From: an uncultured Oscillospiraceae bacterium
Lineage (GTDB): Bacteria; Bacillota_A; Clostridia; Oscillospirales; Oscillospiraceae
Reading direction: 5' to 3'
Length of the DNA: 5,475 nt
Assembly (NCBI GenBank): GCA_934667865.1
Contig: CAKUMR010000088.1
Coordinates: 1-5,475, forward strand
The notes under the pieces were generated by a model. The model was not told the DNA's origin and made no database searches. It saw nothing but the letters and a program-made list of their open reading frames with translations. The translations under genes and the position numbers were made by a program. Positions 4,155 to 5,475 of the stretch are shown piece after piece; position 1 is the stretch's first letter; the number at the start of each line of letters is the position of its first letter.

Positions 4155-5087
4155 ATGCACAATTTTGTCATCATCACCGATACGGCCAGCGACATGACCA
4201 GGGATCTGCGCGAGCGCTTCGGCGTAGAGGATTATGTCCATGGCGTGCTCGTCTTTCCGGATGGCCACTCCGAATTATCCGATCTGGACTGGGGCAATAT
4301 GACGCCTGAGGAGTACTACGGCAGCATGAAGGACAAGAAGGCGCTGTATTCCACGTCTTTGCCCTCGCCGCAGGAAGTTGGCGAGCTGTTTGAAAAATAC
4401 CTGAAGCAGGGGCGCGACGTGCTGTTTGTCTGCCTCGCCAGCGGCCTGAGCGGAACCTATTCCGTCTCCTGCACCGTCGCCGGGGAGCTGCGCGAGAAGT
4501 ATCCGGAGCGGAAAATCCGCTGCGTCGATTCTCTGCGCTACTGCGGCGCCGAGGCGCTGCTTCTGACGAAGGCCAGCGAGCTGCGCGCCGCGGGAAAGAC
4601 CCTCGACGAAACCGCCGACTGGCTGGAGGCCAACCGTCTGCGCGTGCATCAGATGGGCGTTCTGGAGGATTTGTTCTTCTGCAAGCGTATGGGACGCGTT
4701 TCCGGCGCCGCCGCAGTGATGGGTACGCTCGTCGGTATCCGTCCGCTGGCGGATCTGGGAGAAACCGGTCTGAGCACGCCCATCGGTAAGGTACGCGGTC
4801 GTAAAACGGCGATTGATACCTCTATTGAGTACATCCGCCGGACAATCGAAAACCCGGAGGAGCAGATCATTTTTGTAACCCATTCCGTGCGTGAGGAGCA
4901 GGCGCTGGAGCTCAAGCGCCGCATTGAGGAGGAGTTCCACCCGCGTGAGGTTATCGTCACGACGGTATGTCAGGCCTGCGGCGCTTCCATCGGACCGGGG
5001 CTGTATGTGGCGTTTTATCTTGGCAAGCCCGTCTCTAAGGGTCTGACCGAGGAGCGCAAGATCCTTGCGGAGCTGACGGGGAAGTAA
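4155..5087 (+). CDS. DegV-family fatty-acid-binding protein (FakB-like)
   Basis: A 310-residue protein of the usual DegV length. DegV/FakB proteins bind a fatty acid and present it to the kinase FakA for phosphorylation to acyl-phosphate in the phospholipid pathway. Visible landmarks are IITDTASDM (6-14), STSLPSPQEV (66-75, matching the TSxPSP lipid-carboxylate loop), LASGLSGTY (94-102, the SGLSGT loop), CVDS (123-126), CKRMGRVSG (176-184, the GGRIS-like motif) and IGPG (279-282). The segment before IGPG reads CGAS where most family members that I recall have a His. There is no signal peptide, so it should be cytoplasmic. GGAGG 7 bases before ATG 4155 fixes the start. It is the only gene in its transcript here; no fakA is in the window. 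Several DegV paralogues per genome are normal, so the specific ligand is open and no FakB number is assigned. Confidence 0.93.
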   Translation: MHNFVIITDTASDMTRDLRERFGVEDYVHGVLVFPDGHSELSDLDWGNMTPEEYYGSMKDKKALYSTSLPSPQEVGELFEKYLKQGRDVLFVCLASGLSGTYSVSCTVAGELREKYPERKIRCVDSLRYCGAEALLLTKASELRAAGKTLDETADWLEANRLRVHQMGVLEDLFFCKRMGRVSGAAAVMGTLVGIRPLADLGETGLSTPIGKVRGRKTAIDTSIEYIRRTIENPEEQIIFVTHSVREEQALELKRRIEEEFHPREVIVTTVCQACGASIGPGLYVAFYLGKPVSKGLTEERKILAELTGK

Positions 5088-5114
5088 AGGAATTCCTGCC
5101 TGCGAGCTACAGGG

Positions 5115-5285
5115 CGGTTCAAAAGTTCCCCCCCGCACCCGTAGGGAACGGTTTGAAATTTTGTTCGCACCTGTAGGGAACGCTCTTCTGCGCAGCCCTT
5201 GGCAGCTTTGCTGCCTTAGGGATGCGGCGTGCCCCCTGCGGGCAGAGCGTTCCGCGTGTAGGCAGTGGCGATAACGGAAATGCCA
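5115..5285. repeat. R2 repeat, inverted copy
   Basis: It is the reverse complement of the 1772-1909 region. The core 5177-5253 matches 1804-1880 at 74 of 77 positions, and CGGTTCAAAAGTTCCCCC at the left matches the GGGGGGAATTTTGAACCG junction at 1891-1908. The arms GGAACGCTCT (5177-5186) and AGAGCGTTCC (5244-5253) are perfect 10-bp complements. GCACC(C/T)GTAGGGAACG occurs twice (5135-5150 and 5167-5182), so this copy has about 30 extra bases relative to the forward copy. No gene lies in 5088-5475, and no standard terminator for degV is evident before it. Confidence 0.85.
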
Positions 5286-5303
5286 ACGGTAACGGTACGC
5301 ACT

Positions 5304-5460
5304 AAGGCCCCCTTGTGTAAAGGGCCGCGCCGTGACCGAGCCGCAGCGAGACCTGTCAGCGAAGCTGACTGGGGGATTGTTAATTTGCCGCCATTTAGCG
5401 GTTTGTCTCGTCAACCCCTCCGGCGCTTCGCGCCACCTCCCCTTACACAGGGGAGGCTTT
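5304..5460. repeat. R1 palindromic intergenic repeat (MITE-like), right copy
   Basis: Second copy of the element at 40-180, in the same orientation. It has imperfect terminal inverted repeats: AAGGCCCCCTTGTGTAAAGG (5304-5323) against CCTTACACAGGGGAGGCTTT (5441-5460). The arms 5324-5360 and 5411-5441 are identical to the left copy. The central loop is unrelated to that of the left copy and carries its own small stem, CCGC (5388-5391) with GCGG (5398-5401). It has no coding capacity. Confidence 0.8.
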
Positions 5461-5475
5461 GGGCTGGTTCCGCGT

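Noticed and set aside
4275..5414. 379-residue minus-strand frame across degV and repeats
   Set aside because: Antisense to DegV and extends into the R1/R2 repeats. No ribosome site or domain.

Overview
The window looks like chromosomal DNA of a moderately GC-rich gut Clostridia, probably Oscillospiraceae/Ruminococcaceae. This is inferred from strong GGAGG-type ribosome sites, near-consensus SigA promoters (one is TTGACA-17-TATAAT), a Bacillus-like 161-residue TadA, a DegV protein, a zinc-ribbon membrane protein, and palindromic intergenic repeats of the kind familiar from that group. No rRNA, tRNA, CRISPR array, transposase or integrase was recognised.

Layout. (1) 1-218 is a repeat: a MITE-like palindromic element (family R1) followed by a fragment of a second repeat family (R2). 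(2) 219-863, minus strand, is a compact operon of three very small overlapping genes: a Cys-rich zinc-finger-like protein (50 aa, missing from simple long-ORF calls), a helical protein (77 aa) and a stand-alone sigma-70 region 4 helix-turn-helix protein (79 aa), ended by a strong terminator. (3) 864-1111 is a non-coding spacer with an inverted repeat. (4) 1112-1642, plus strand, is tadA, the tRNA adenosine-34 deaminase, with a promoter whose -35 and -10 boxes contain the apparent upstream start codons, so translation must start at 1157. (5) 1643-2050 has no gene and is packed with R2 repeats and small hairpins. (6) 2053-4059, minus strand, holds a membrane-anchored alpha/beta hydrolase followed by a zinc-ribbon, Gln/Pro-linker, multi-pass membrane protein. 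Each has its own promoter and they share one clear terminator. (7) 4098-5087, plus strand, is a DegV-family fatty-acid-binding protein, divergent from the hydrolase. (8) 5088-5475 has no gene: an inverted R2 copy followed by a second R1 element.

How the parts relate. TadA is a housekeeping tRNA-modification enzyme. The three-gene minus-strand cassette looks like a small, possibly mobile-element-derived regulatory unit. The hydrolase and DegV genes are divergent, and both could act in lipid or acyl metabolism at the membrane, but the sequence does not show that they cooperate. The segment from the hydrolase/zinc-ribbon pair to degV is flanked by inverted R2 copies, and the whole window is bracketed by directly oriented R1 copies.

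The points most worth a second look are: a hydrolase with Cys at the nucleophile position; a shared GGATGTCC-centred palindrome at two neighbouring promoters; a family of hairpins with compensatory stem changes; and the tightly overlapping zinc-finger/helical/sigma-4 cassette. I found no clear evidence of a wholly new system.
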